From: Owenia fusiformis
Taxonomy: Eukaryota > Annelida > Polychaeta > Sabellida > Oweniidae
NCBI GenBank assembly: GCA_903813345.2
Contig: CAIIXF020000008.1
Span: forward strand, 33,254,867-33,318,866
Length of the DNA stretch: 64,000 bases
Reading direction: 5' to 3'
Position 1 is the first letter of the stretch. Each line of letters starts with the position of its first letter. Made by a program: the position numbers and the translations under genes. Below the pieces are notes generated by a model that was not told where the DNA came from, made no database searches, and worked only from the letters and a program-made list of their open reading frames with translations. This document shows positions 1 through 12,100 of the stretch, one piece after another.

Positions 1-677
1 AAGTATTTATTATATGATATTGAATGTAGTTTTCAAACCTGTGACACAGAAATAAAATATTTCAAACTTAAAACTAAACTATTAACTGATTTTAAGCAAA
101 GACTATGATGTAGGTTTGATGCAGGTTTTCAAAATTAATTTAAGGAATACATAAAGCATTTCATGTTTGATTTCGCGTGTATTCGATTTCAAAGACATTT
201 ATTTTTCTAATTACGTTAAAAGATCTTCGAGCAGTGCTCGATTTTTTTCGTTGTAAGTCTACCCATACAATTGTTCGGTTGGAAAAATGTTTTTTTTACA
301 CATTTCCTTTGACAATTTTCTCCACTGACGTCTCAGAGTGTCGAATATTTTTATGAGAATGTGTTTCTTTAAACTACACAGTTTAAGACGAGTGAAGATT
401 TAATAAATATTCATGCATTTGGTATAATTTAAAAAATCAGAAATGTACGTTGTCAACTCACAGTGTTTGTTGTCCCTGTAATTGAAATTCAACGAACATG
501 CTCCTGTATCCCTAGTACAGATAAACAGGTATAAGTGATTTTTTCGTTGAATGCTATTTTATTTAATGAAAGTGTTAATATGGTGATTAATATGTGACCA
601 TGGCGTGTTATTTTCCGACGCCTTTGACCACTCGGCGTCGGTACGTTACGTTATGTTTAGTTGCATGGAGAGATCTA

Positions 678-1323
678 CAGGGTGTCCCGAAAGTATGGGG
701 CCCCCCCTAGGCAGCCATATACCAGTGTCGTCATAGTATGTGTCATATATCATTTTAAAGCTTATCCAAAGTTACATTGATTCACCAAGTATCATGGTTC
801 AACTCTCAAATGTGAAAAAATTACAGGCATTTCAAAATTTAGTGTTTGGTCAAAATTAAGCTCAATTTTACACCAAATCACTAGTCAATGTGTCCTCCTG
901 GGCCATCTTAACAGCAGCAATTCTTTTCGGGTCGGATGGATAATGAGTTGGAAAAAGAGAACAATGAGGGTAGAAACTCAAAGGAAACTCTTCTAAAGTG
1001 CCTTAGCAGGTTTTAAGAGGGTTATAAAATTCCACACCCCTATTTGAAGGGCTTTTAAGGTCATATTTGAAAATAATTGTGGCTGTTAACATGTCCAAGG
1101 GGGACTCATTGACTCGTAATGTGGTGTAAAATTGAACTTTATTTTGATAAAACACTAACTTTTAAAATGACTGTAACTTTTTCCCATTTGGGAGTTAAAC
1201 CATGATACTTGGCGAATCAATGTAACTTTGGATAAGCTTTAAAATGATATATGACACATACTATGAGGACACTGGAATATGTCTGCCTAGGGGGGGGGGG
1301 GCCCATACTTTCGGGACACCCTG
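678..1323. mobile_element. MITE (Tc1/mariner-like), 646 bp, TA target-site duplication
   Basis: The termini are long inverted repeats beginning CAGGGTGTCCCGAAAGTATGG and extending over 100 bp on each side. TA flanks both ends (676-677 and 1324-1325). The matching position of the second repeat copy (52574-52575) has a single TA and no insert, so that copy is a clean empty site. TA duplication with long terminal inverted repeats and no transposase is typical of non-autonomous Tc1/mariner elements. Confidence 0.9.
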
Positions 1324-1363
1324 TATACTAGCTAATCCAAGATGACTTTCAAAATTTATGCTA

Positions 1364-1971
1364 CAGGGTGTCCCGAAAGTATGGGCCCCCTAGGCAGACA
1401 TATACCAATGTCTCCATAGTATGTGTCATATATCATTTTAAAGCTCATCCAAAGTTACATTAATTTGCCGAGTATCATGGTTCAACTCACAAATGGAAAA
1501 AAAGTTACAGGAATTTCAAAAGTAAGTGTTTGGCCAAAATTAAAGTTAGTTTTACACCAAAACAATAGTCGGTGTGTCTCCTTAGCCGCCATGTTAGCAG
1601 CAGCAATACTTTCCATACAAGATCTTAAACAGGCTTCAAATAGGGATATGGCGTATCCTCATAAAACCCTTTTAAGGATAAGAAGAGTTTCCTTGGAGTA
1701 TCTACCCTAAACGTCATCTTTTTAGAACTCAATATCCATCCTATCTTCAAGAATAGCATCCATATCTCTCACATTCAGGTCAGGGCTGTTTCCAGGATAC
1801 TTTTGGCAAAATGCTAATTTTTAAAATGCCTGTTACTTTTTACCATTTGAACCATCATATTTGGCAAATCAATGTAACTTTGGATAAGCTTAATTGATAT
1901 ATGACACATACAACAATGGAGAAATTGGAATATGTCTGCCTAGAGGGGGGGTCATACTTTGGGACACTCTG
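1364..1971. mobile_element. Older MITE of the same family
   Basis: Starts with the same CAGGGTGTCCCGAAAGTATGG terminus, ends in the degraded inverse (GGGACACTCTG), and is flanked by TA at 1362-1363 and 1972-1973. It is present at the same place in the other repeat copy (52614-53230), so it inserted before the two copies separated. The inverted repeats are more diverged than those of the neighbouring element at 678-1323. Confidence 0.85.
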
Positions 1972-2699
1972 TATATCTGGAAAGTGCAGAAGTTCAAAAG
2001 CCAGGTTATGGAACACAAAAAAAGAATTAGTAACATTGAAATTTATTCATATCAATGACAACTTTATGGATTAACGGACAAAATATTAGAGTAAATATAT
2101 CTGATATGCCTATCATTATTATTACTTTATTATCAAATATGTTCCTTCTATTACACGTACATTATAGCATTTCATTCACTGTAAAATTAACTGTGAATTG
2201 AGATCCGTAAGGCCAATGTGACAACATACATTCGAGTCGACAACATACATTATCTATTTTTCGTAGTAGCATCCAAAGTAAAAAGCGGTTTAGCATTAAC
2301 TCTGGATGTATATTTGTATACTTATCTTAAGTTATGTTAGTCGTAGTTTGGCTGTTATTTGCATAGCAAAACAAAAATTAGAGAGAATTTTGCGAAATTC
2401 AGTCAGGATTTAGAGATCCCTGACGTACTGGGTAGATCTATAACAATATATTGAAGTTGCTGAGGATAATTTGAAGTAGATATGCACATTTGCAACTTAA
2501 TTACAAATCGAATACAACAACTACCTGATGATGAACGGACACAATATTGATCAAATCAATGCTAGTTCTTGCCTCGCTTCCTCATTCAAAAAAAATCGCG
2601 ATCTAAAATGGCGGAAATGACATTGTACATCAAAAGTGTACTGCGGTATATTTTGTCACTGTCACGTGATTGTACCTTGTCGATGGTCAGGCGTGGTAT

Positions 2700-3010
2700 T
2701 GTGTGTGATGTTTCGTTGGTATTTAGATGTGATCAGCTTTATCTTTTTTTATTTCAAGTGGTTTTATGTTTTATTTATATCCAATTATGTCCACAATATT
2801 TGTATATTATAGTTATCAATAATTGGATATTATGATTGTTTTCTATATAATTACAAACATACATAAAATGATCAGATGAACAAATGCATGCAACATAATA
2901 CACCTAGCAAGATTGGTGTAAGAATGAGGTAAATCCCCAAATTAGGTGCCATGAAATGGTATATGTAATTCCCACAGATAAGAATTGTGCACATCTTCAA
3001 ACGCATTCGT
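2700..3010 (+). repeat. Dispersed ~310 bp repeat (copy 1)
   Basis: Strongly similar in direct orientation to 27692-28005, with only small indels and substitutions. It begins at the right edge of the larger repeat at 78-2697. AT-rich with no credible open frame. Family unknown. Confidence 0.8.
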
Positions 3011-3159
3011 TTCATTCATGTTTTCTTTTATTTGAATGGCCCTTGTTCAATAAAAAGGAAAATAATATACCATTTAATTGTCATGTTAATTTTATTTTCG
3101 CATTTTTAATGAGCTGTCATAGAAAATAGCTCTTTGTAAATAAGTTCAAAGCATCCCTG

Positions 3160-3545
3160 TGCACCCACGAATGGCGTCACGCTTGAATTCATGCTGATTT
3201 TATCACTTTTTCAAAACAAATGGGCCGAAAAGTTAGAGGTATGCGGACCCTATTCTAAACGGAATCAAACAGATCTACCTTTAAAGTTACAAAACCTGAG
3301 ATTATTAAGATATCATATGCTTTGAAGTAGTTCTACCAGATTGTCAAAGTAAGCCATTTTCACCATTTTCACGTCATTTTACATGAATTTCAATGGCGTC
3401 ATGCATGAATTCCTGCTGATTTTATCTTTTTTTTTCAAAACAAATGGGCCGAAAAGTTTGCAAATGTACATCGATTGAAACATGTTAAATCAAAAGAAAT
3501 TGATGTCTAGTTATAGAAACCTGAGATTACTAAGGTGTCAAACCA
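3160..3545 (+). repeat. Two imperfect tandem copies of a ~215 bp unit
   Basis: The segments at about 3165-3310 and 3385-3540 share blocks in the same order: an ATGGCGTCA block, a run ending CAAATGGGCCGAAAAGTT, and a final AACCTGAGATTA block. The remaining stretch from about 3740 to 5126 shows nothing I recognise beyond AT-rich sequence and a short poly-C run near 4326. Confidence 0.65.
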
Positions 3546-5126
3546 ACACCACTCGCACAGTAAGCGTTCAAAAAATGTCTCCATTATAAATCCCATAGGC
3601 TTTGAAAAACCGGAAGTAATGGTTCTGCGCAGGCGCAGTGAAATATTTGACAAATTCTGTGCAATGTTTGTCTTTAGCATTCATATTCCAAGATGTGCAA
3701 GAAATACCAAATCAGCGATTTTTAAAGAAAATAGATAAATGCTTAACTTGGTATTCCAATATAATTTCGGTTCGTGATTTTGTCTAGAAACCACTTGGCA
3801 ACTGCATAAAAAGTGAAATTGAAAAATGGGGGTAGAGGAGAATAAACAAATTATATCTTCGGAATTATATTATATATTATAACTTTGGAAAGAGGAATCA
3901 TCATAGATATTCATTGAGTAGTTTTTGAAATAAAACGTTTTTTTGTCAAAATCGTTTAGGGAACGCTATTCACGAATACTTAGCGATTAACTCTTTTTCA
4001 CCTTTATAAATTCATAGGATCGATTTTCATGAAATAAAGCAAATTTGAGAGAGAATTCAATAAACGAAATCATTATTTATTAAAAGGAGCAATCATGATT
4101 ACTTTGCATTTTCTGCAATGTTAGAAACAAGGTAAATAATACCTATGAATTTCAATTTTATTGGCACATACGTCCGACTACAACTATCCCATCTACCCTG
4201 AATAACCTTGATTTATACTTTTTACGCAAAAGAACTGTGTCAATTATCTGTGACTCCTGCTCGAAGAATAGGAGGTACAAACAAATAGCATAAAAACTAC
4301 GATTGGAAAAATCGGAGGGAGAATCCCCCCCCCCCCCCTCTGTAGACATTATGGTTAAAAGCAGAACCAGAGCTATCACATATAGGCTTGACACAATTTT
4401 AAGCAACATTAACGATTTTCATCCAAAGATCGACGGCCCCTTGGCATATATGTACCATGTAAAGGGAGTACAGATATGTCAATGATGGATATTTCCGTTT
4501 GCCCTCTTTGTATCAATTTTGCTGTCAATAAATAATATCTAGTTTTATCCAGAATAAAGCATTTTAGATATCAAAATACTAGTTTTCTGTGATTTCGCTG
4601 ACTGAATTCGTCAAAACTTCCACATTTTGCAGAATACCTGAAAATTAATTTCAGGATTTTGATATCTTAAAATTTGCTCAGAATTTCTATTTTACCCTTG
4701 CAGAATCTCCCTTTTTGCAGAGTTGTGTTTTTTTCATGCAGAAACAAGGCCTTTAATATTAACAGTTTTGAAAGTATTGATTGGACTGACTTTTAAACTT
4801 CCAACTCTCATGGGTTTTGATTTTCAGATATGGATGCTTTTGCGAGTTCGTCAGTAAAACGCGGCAAATAAAATGTTTCCATCTTCATCAAAGTGATCAG
4901 TGATTCCTATGATATATTTTTCAATGTTGGTTTTAGCTCTTTCCGCGGAGACCAACGAAGAATTTATCGATTGTCCAGAGAAGACCATTTCGGGAACATC
5001 GATCGTGTCCCCTTCCAATTTACAAACTTTGTATGACTTGCTTCATACTCCAGTTTCTTAACATGCCCACCCGTGCAGCCCGTCTGATATTTGCATAAAC
5101 AATGTCTCGATTTATAAACTTATTTT

Positions 5127-8100
5127 TCATACATCAAAATCATTCTTCACACTATTGCAAATTTCGGGCAGTTCTGATATAGTTTCGTTTGTCCTCTTCA
5201 TATCAGTGTCTTTGGATATATGATCATTAGAGCAGCTATGACAAATAATGGAGGTGCTGAGATCGGTGGGTAAGCTGATTCTGATAAAAATGTAGTGTTC
5301 TTTGTATTGTGTTGTTGACACAGTATAGTCCACTGAATTAAGTCCATCACAATGGTATCTGTCATATCCCTTATACAGCATACTAAACCTAGTTGTAGAA
5401 TAAAAGTTAAATTGTACATAATCATGTGTAATGTGTAATAGAGCTAACCAGAATTTTCAGAAATGCCTAGTTAGTTAGGTTTAATGTTTTGTTTAAGAAC
5501 GCATATTTTTACTTTTGAATATGTATTTTACTAATACTCTCCCACGACATGAATCTTCTTGATGAGACTATCAACTTGAGTTACTTTGCGTGATCATATG
5601 CAGGTTTAAAGTCAAGTGTTTTCCCATATAGTCTATACACCCTTTGCTGAAATCTTTACTTGCTCAGAAAAACTCAATGTGAACGAGTCTCATTAAGTAT
5701 ATGTGAAATTATTGATAGAACCCATTTTTAATAGTAAGAATAGGGGTTCTAGGACTCTAGGCTTGCTTTTTAGAACTTTTTGTTGGCTCTATAATTGTAA
5801 GCCATTGGCGGACAAAATTCTTTATTTTATTCAGATTCAGATATTCAAAATCGTGAACAAATTGTTTCTTATGACGGTGCCCTGTCTGACACCCAAACTG
5901 TTTCCCAGGGTGTCCCTCGGGGATCAATATGGAACACCTTTGCATTTTTCACACGTAGAAATACTCATGGTATATCATAATAGTAACGTAAAATAAATCC
6001 AAAACTATTGGACAAGAAACTAGGCATGATATGGAATGATGACTTCAGCTGAAATATTGTCACAGTAATCTTTGGAGACTTGCCGCTTTCTCGTCATAAT
6101 CTATTCTAGTCTATTTTTTTAAAATTCAGTTACATACAAACCTATCTTCATTTAAATCCGTATTGCCGTTGTGCCCGAGCATAGCATAACGAGCAATAGA
6201 ATGTTCTTTATAATGCACGGGGGAAAATCCCGCCTCAAATAATCTGCAAAACGTTAAGATACTGGTGTATATTAAGGTACACTAAAATCAAACAAGTAAA
6301 GAGTAGCAAAAATGCAAGAAAATGGATTTTCGAAAGATGTACTTGTACATAGTTAGAATGCCGGTGTGAAAGAAATGATAGTCCTCCTGGGATTATGGTC
6401 CCCTTTCTTGCTGCCGTTACTGGCCCTGATTGTGTATAAGATGATGAGGGAGAGTTGTATTAAGGTCACCATATAAAGCAATGGAGAGTAGGACCATACT
6501 TTGATAGGACCTCCTACCCTTTTACACCCGTTTCGAAGACATTCAATGATTTTTATTCTCATCCTTTTCTACAGTCAATCGGTTTTACTTATGAGCATGT
6601 ACGAGTATATACCTTTGTCTAAAGTCGTCATCTTCCCCACCCCATCCGAAGAAAACGTTACTGAAACCATTCGAGTCATTAAATTGGTCACCTAGAACAG
6701 CCGATACGCCGCCAAATATTTCTTCATACGGTATTCTACAAAGATAAAATTTATTTATCCGTTGATCAACTAAAAATGCCATTTTCTATTAAGGTCAATT
6801 ATTTACATTGATTTGATGAATATTCGTACCTGAACTGATGTGACTTCTTTTAAGATTAACCAACCCCTCCAAATGGACCATAGTGGTACAATCCAGCTTG
6901 TATATAAAAATAATATTAAGAAATACACCAACCTGTACTTGAACGTATCTACGGCAACAGAAAAGTGAGTTGGATTTTGCGAACACTTGTAGATCAAGCG
7001 ATCGTTTTCTAAGAGTAGGTCGACGTCATGTAGTATTAAACATAGAGGAGCTTGTTTCCCATCGCTTAATGAAAGAGCTTCTTTGTATCCAATATTACAT
7101 AACATTCCCCTGTTAAATGCGTGGGTATAATCCTAAAACAATGAACCTTGAGGTTTAGAATTATCCAAATGAACTACGATATAATAGAGATTAACATATG
7201 TACTACTGGGCACTTTATATGTTCAGAAAAATACAATAAAGCTTTGTAATCTGTACCTGACCTAAATCCATATTTCTATAAAGATGTAAATATCTAAGCA
7301 CAAGTGCTAAAATTGATAGGATCTGTATATGCAGTTTAAAAAATGTCCATTGTGTCAAGAGAGTTTGCTATGCGTCATTGTTCTAAATCGTTCTTTTATT
7401 TCAAGTTGACCTGTACAGAAATCTAACAAGATACCAAACATCAAGGATTAAAAATGATACTCTATAGATTAAAAACGTACCTGCTCTACAACTATGATAG
7501 TGTAATCGAGTAGCTGTCTTTGAAGAATTTTAACATAATGTTCAATGAAATATTTAAGATGATCGTCTCGATCCCTAAATGGAATAATTATGACAGTTCT
7601 TTGTCTTGGTGGACACACGACTGGAAACCGGCGCCCTCTCCCATCAGTTTTGTATGTCGATTGAACCTCGATAGGTGGCTCCAAATTGAAATTATTTTGA
7701 GGTGGATAGTTCTTTCGAACTCTAAGTGGACCAACTGAAAATATTCGCAAGCTTTTTTGAAAAATGAGTTACGACTGAGACAAACATCTTACATTCCTAT
7801 ATAATTTATTTTGAAAGGTTTTAAAAATGTATACCTACCCAAGAAAAACCTATTTCTGAATTAGTCGTGTTGTATTTTTTATGCAGTTGTATACCTACCC
7901 CAATCTTTGTAAATGGCTGAGCAATTTTGTCCTGGAGTTTCCAAAGCATAATTTTTTCGTCTTACGAAACTGATATTCTGATTAACGATTCTTGGTTTTG
8001 CTTGAGATCCACCGAAAATCCTATGTAATAGTAAAACATCTGCAAATAATACAAAGTATACCAACGTCCGCCATCGAACCATCCGCTTAGTTCCTTTGCA

Positions 8101-8127
8101 AATTATTTTTTTAAACATTTTGAACAT
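5127..8127 (-). CDS. Gene A: beta-1,4-galactosyltransferase-family enzyme, probable GalNAc transferase, 389 aa
   Basis: Six exons, minus strand: 8127-7899, 7734-7481, 7132-6933, 6735-6613, 6243-6142, 5388-5127. All junctions are GT-AG and phase-consistent. The product is a Golgi type II glycosyltransferase of the B4GALT (GT7) family: short basic tail, membrane segment at about residues 20-36, stem, then the catalytic domain. Visible hallmarks are the FNRG block, HDVD (metal-binding DxD), FGWGGEDDD (acceptor and catalytic acids) and AMLGH, whose Met and His match the Mn2+ ligands M344/H347 of vertebrate B4GALT1. The residue matching Tyr289 of the bovine enzyme is Ile (PYEEIFGG); in the known family Ile/Leu there favours UDP-GalNAc. 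The C-terminus carries a Cys-rich tail (CHSC then EIC) beyond the usual end. It is a tandem duplicate of gene B. Intron 5 holds a reverse-transcriptase relic. Confidence 0.9.
5843..5950 (+). pseudogene. Non-LTR retrotransposon reverse-transcriptase fragment
   Basis: One frame reads as the conserved reverse-transcriptase block around VSQGVPRGSI, preceded by an NREQIVSYDGALSDTQ-like stretch. This corresponds to the family's VxQGVPQGSILGPLLF motif. Only about 35 residues survive and the frame is not open beyond. It lies inside intron 5 of gene A, antisense to it, and I do not see it in the matching intron of gene B, so it probably arrived after the duplication. Confidence 0.65.
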
Positions 8128-8879
8128 TTTTCAACTTCTTTCACTTAATTGATCTGAGTAGTAAAGTATTGTCTCCACTCTTAAAGCATTATCAATATGT
8201 TTCATATTTATGTTAGAATCAAAATAATTCAGCTGTTGGTCTTACTTTGTATAATTATTTCTTTATAAATAATCATGAAACATACATTAATTATTAGTAT
8301 CCATGCTTGTACAGTGAGAAAAGTAGTGTATATCATCTTAAAATGAACGTTTGTCTTCGTTTCAGCTTGGTCAGACTTCCAAAATCTGATGAGAAGTTAT
8401 GTTTCCTTGATTTTGTCAATTTTATTATTCAAATATCAACTTTTACCGTGTTTGTCAAATGTGTAGGTTAAATATCTTACCAGATGGGAGGCACATTTCA
8501 AAGAAATTAAAAAAAATCATAAAAACTAATCTTGGATTGTAGGTATTTAAGACTAATATGTTAGCTGATATATTTATAGTACAAAAACGTGTCGTTGTAC
8601 CAATTTTAGTTATCAGCGATCTTCATTTTTCATTCTGTATCATAGATTCATTTCACATTTTATTTCCAATATCATTCTGGAATCCACCATTTTGATCGAT
8701 CCCGGTACGATATAGTACCTCACCATGAATTTACTTTATTGCGAGAACAAGTCAGACGATATACGTTTTGCTGCTATTGAATATAATATCCATTACCCTG
8801 ATGATACATGGATGACGTAATGACCCGAAAACGCCCCTGGGGAATGACTAACTTGCATAGTTTAACAAACCAGATATAC

Positions 8880-8992
8880 AGAATTAAGAGTGTTCTAAAT
8901 CCTATGTCTCGTGTGGGAATCGAACCTAGAACCCTTAGATCCAAAGACGAATGCTCTACCAACTCAGCTATAAATGCTTGATCCACTATAGC
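8880..8992 (-). repeat. tRNA-derived SINE head
   Basis: Read on the minus strand, this contains a good RNA polymerase III A box (TAGCTGAGTTGGTAGAGC) and B box (GGTTCGATTCC) at tRNA spacing. The acceptor stem does not pair and the anticodon arm is imperfect, so it is not a functional tRNA gene. It sits between genes A and B. An open frame over it is an accident of the tRNA-like sequence. Confidence 0.7.
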
Positions 8993-9149
8993 TGGCCAAC
9001 TTGTCTTTACAATGTCATTCATATTGTGTCCTCTTTTAATTAAGTGGCATACTTACAAGAAACTCGAGCCGCCACGTGCACGTTCTTACAGTTAAATGTT
9101 GATCAGTTTCAAAACTAAACTAATCTGTCTCACTTAATTTATTTATTTT

Positions 9150-12100
9150 TCATACTTTAAAATCATTTTTCACAATATTGCAAATTTCAGGCAGTTCTGT
9201 TATAGTTTCGTTTATCTTCTTCGTATCAAAGTCTTCAAATATATAATCATTTGAGCAGCGCTGACAAATAGTGGAGGTGCTGAGATCGGTGGGTAAGCTG
9301 ATTCTGATAAGAAGATAGTGTTTTTTGTATTGTTTTCCTAACACAGTGTACTCCATTGAATTAAGTCCATCACAATGGTATCTGTCATATCCCGTATGCA
9401 GCATACTAAACCTGAATGTAGAATAAAAGTTAAATTGTACGTAACCATGTGTACTGCGTGTGTTATTGTAAATCATTGGCGCACAAAATTCTTTATTTTA
9501 TTGTGCACAATTCTTTTATTGGCGGGAATACCTTTGCAAAATCGCAAGTTAAAAGGCTTATGGCTTATATGGCACTGCTTTATCATCTTGAGAGAGTGTA
9601 AGTAGCCTAACTTATTTTGAGATTTTTCGAGAGTGATGAATGTCGCTAAAAATTCAATGGTTGTCTACTTTGATGGACACGGTCAGTGACACCTAATTGT
9701 TCATGACATCACACAAATGCAAGCTTCACAGTGTGATATATTAACAATATATTGACTTCGTGATGCCTTAAATGTGCATTTTATACATTCAAGTTGAATT
9801 GTATTAATGATTTATGACATCACACTGATTTTTGTCTCTGCAACTTTTTTTGGCAGAAAATATCATTTTTAGTCCAAAAATGCATAAAAACGTCAGAACT
9901 GGCAGAATATGTGAAAAATGTATCCATTTAGGCTTAGAAAGGGTTAATTTGCCCTACCCCAAATACGTCTAAATATGCTAGTCTAACGTTGCCACTGTGA
10001 CGTCACAAATCTAACCTGACTTTCTCTGAGTTTATTGAAGAAAATGATACGTCTGACAAACAGCTTTCATTCCCTATATGGCATATCTTCTACTAAGAGT
10101 TGCGTCATTGACTAAATCTACGACAAAGGCCCTATGTCCCGAGGATTTTGACTGAAATTTGGCCATTTTCGCCCAAATCTAAGTAAATAGCAGTTTCCCC
10201 CACAGTTGTATTTTGCTACAATGTAGCAATTTAAAAATCACACATGCTTATTGTTTCTATTGACCTGACACGTGTATCTAGCCTTTGAAAATGAAAAATC
10301 GCTACATTGTAGCAATTTCAGTGAGATGTGGGCCTTCAAAATCATGTAATTTTAGCAAAAAATGAAGAAATAATCTGCAATTTTGACGGAATTTCAGAGG
10401 GCTTTCTTTCATTTATGACCCTCCACGGGCCTCTCATGACCATTCCTATACGCACAGAAGGGTTGAAAGTGATTTTAAATCATTGTTTGCCCTACGCAGA
10501 ACGAAAAAATCGATTCTGTTCTCAAATTCTGCTAGAATATTGGTCTCTGGCCAACTAGCAGACAATTTTAGGCCTCATATTAAGGTATGAGTACCGTAAT
10601 CCAACACCACCAAATTCGAAAATTCAGAACAATACTTTGCACATATGGCGTTCCTGATCAACTATAAAACGCTTACCCCCCATAGTGTTATATATCAAAA
10701 TGTACCTGTTCATATAGGGGTTCGATTGATCTACATTAAATTATAGGGAGTCAGGCTAGTTTTTGAGATATCAGCGTCCATTTATTGTAACTCGCGTTTG
10801 CTACCATTTCCTCAATTCTGAGACGACGGGCAAACGCGTAGTAAACATGCTCACGTCGGAACTATTTTGACCTACATCGCTGTTTTCGTAATTCAAATGA
10901 AAGTTTAACTCCTCCTCTTTATTTTGATACCAAATAGTGGCATACTAGGTACCCTAGAAGCCAACTATGGCGTTATTTAGAACAAAACCACAAGTTTTTA
11001 AATGGACTATATAGGGGTCATACCTTATGGATATGGACCGACTGTCGACCAGTCACGTGACCAAAAGTCCGCCATTATTACCTTATATGGCAAATCATCA
11101 AAGCAACGATCACGACGTCATATGTTGTGTTTGTGATGAAGATATGACGTAATATAACATAAACTATGACAACTAAACAGACAAGAAAGCTAAACGTCAC
11201 ACATCACAATGTTTATTATATTTTAATTTGTGACGTCATTAACATGTTACCTAGCCAACAGAAAACAAGCAGTAAAATGTAGTTTGTTCATTGTCTTTCT
11301 CTGTGGTATTTCCATAAAAAGTGGATCAGTTTTGTCAAAATAACATTATGGCCTTCGTATTTTTCTAGTGTCATTTTCATTTGATTTTCTTGTTCAAATT
11401 TTGTTTCATACAAACCTAGCATCATTTATATCCGCATTGTTGTTGTGTTTGAGCATAGCATAACGAGCAATAGAATGCTCTTTATAATGCACGGGGTGGA
11501 ATCCAGCCACGATTAATCTGCAAAACGTTGAAATACTGTTATATCATATAAAGGTACACTAGTCAAAGAAGGGATGGCAAAATTGCAAGCAACGGATTTC
11601 TCACAGATGTATCCTTTACTATTCAAGGTATCGTAAAAAGATACATGCCTATCTTATTGATTTGTCGTTTTTAAAGATATTATTGAAGACGTATCATGTA
11701 TAGTTAAAACATTGATTTTCAAATCTACATTAAAATAATTCTATGACTAAAAAGGTTAAGGTTTTTAGTGATCATCGGCGTTTAGAAATTCTCCAAAATC
11801 AAGATAGCCGTCATGAAAAAGTATATCAAGTTTCAGAGGAGAACTTGGAATTCAATAGAAGGGGTCCGAAACTTGAACTGAAAAATCGATTTGAATGCAT
11901 ACAGGAAAAACAATTGGGCCCTTTTAAAATAAATGGTTCCGAAATTTGAAGTTGAGACCGACTTTTTGGAATTAGGCACACATTTAAAAAATAATGCCCA
12001 TTCATGTGTTTGTTATATGCTTTTCTTTTGTTCTTTGGGGAGTGTGCCCAAACATTTTTTGCTGGCATCTATTTTCTTAGGAGCCCATCTTCCCCCTCCC

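Larger units (their letters stand above)
78..2697. repeat. Copy 1 of a ~2.0-2.6 kb dispersed repeat, left end truncated
   Basis: Close to collinear with 51974-53959 over its whole length, with scattered substitutions, so the two are copies of one element. This copy lacks the left terminal inverted repeat that copy 2 has: homology stops abruptly at about 78. It keeps the right terminus (about 2620-2697). It is longer than copy 2 mainly because of a 646-bp MITE insertion at 678-1323. I see no coding capacity; the small open frames inside are not conserved between copies as protein. Confidence 0.85.

Noticed and set aside
8915-8985. Possible functional tRNA gene
   Set aside because: A and B boxes are good, but the acceptor stem does not pair and the anticodon arm is faulty.
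8774-9022. Open frame on the minus strand between genes A and B
   Set aside because: It runs through a tRNA-derived SINE head; the peptide is the usual accidental translation of A and B box sequence.
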